5,297 bases of DNA from the NCBI GenBank assembly GCA_945861845.1, contig CAMAWS010000268.1, positions 1 to 5,297 on the forward strand, in the 5' to 3' direction. A program made the position numbers and the translations under genes. Below, piece by piece: positions 5,267 to 5,297 of the stretch. This DNA is from Candidatus Sulfopaludibacter sp. SbA3 (GTDB taxonomy: Bacteria > Acidobacteriota > Terriglobia > 20CM-2-55-15). Below the pieces are notes generated by a model. That model was not told the DNA's origin. It did no database searches and saw only the letters and a program-made list of their open reading frames with translations. The first letter of the stretch is position 1; every line of letters starts with the position of its first letter.

Positions 5267-5297
5267 GAGGCAGGACTGTAACACAGGGGAGGTGGAA

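Overview
The window (about 57% G+C by eye) looks like a chromosomal stretch from a Gram-negative soil or environmental bacterium. The evidence is a periplasmic-type ModA, dense high-GC operon packing and Shine-Dalgarno-led genes. Nothing here fixes the taxon; an acidobacterial or proteobacterial origin would both fit. Every gene I can support is on the minus strand, so transcription runs from high to low coordinates.

Right part (1574-5266): a tightly packed transport operon. It begins with a MatC-like (ion transporter superfamily) membrane carrier at 4004-5266. This is followed by a complete molybdate ABC importer: modA (binding protein, 3318-4031), modB (permease, 2631-3311) and modC (ATPase with a C-terminal Mop/TOBE domain, 1574-2653). 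The carrier and modA overlap by 28 bp, modA and modB are 6 bp apart, and modB and modC overlap by 23 bp. This implies one mRNA with translational coupling. ModA should capture molybdate (or tungstate) outside the inner membrane, ModB forms the channel and ModC powers it. The carrier's substrate is unknown.

Middle part (669-1548): a two-gene toxin-antitoxin module in the same orientation. The toxin is a clear VapC-type PIN nuclease. The upstream partner is not a standard VapB. Its N-terminal ~80 residues look like a small stand-alone domain of unknown function (DUF7662-like, from memory), and only the last ~30 residues resemble an antitoxin tail. The genes overlap by 11 bp. An AT-rich leader in front of them carries four TTACT/AGTAA half-sites and is bracketed by a perfect 12-bp inverted repeat that reaches the ribosome-binding site. 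This module is the best candidate for something under-described.

Left part (1-668): a 323-bp gene-free stretch holds a weak terminator after vapC, a pair of 7-bp direct repeats one helical turn apart, and the 3' 42 nt of a tRNA-Arg-like gene whose 5' half is missing. Together these suggest an old attachment site, with the transferred DNA to the right. Beyond it lies the start of a gene of unknown function with a beta-sandwich-like composition, which runs off the left edge.
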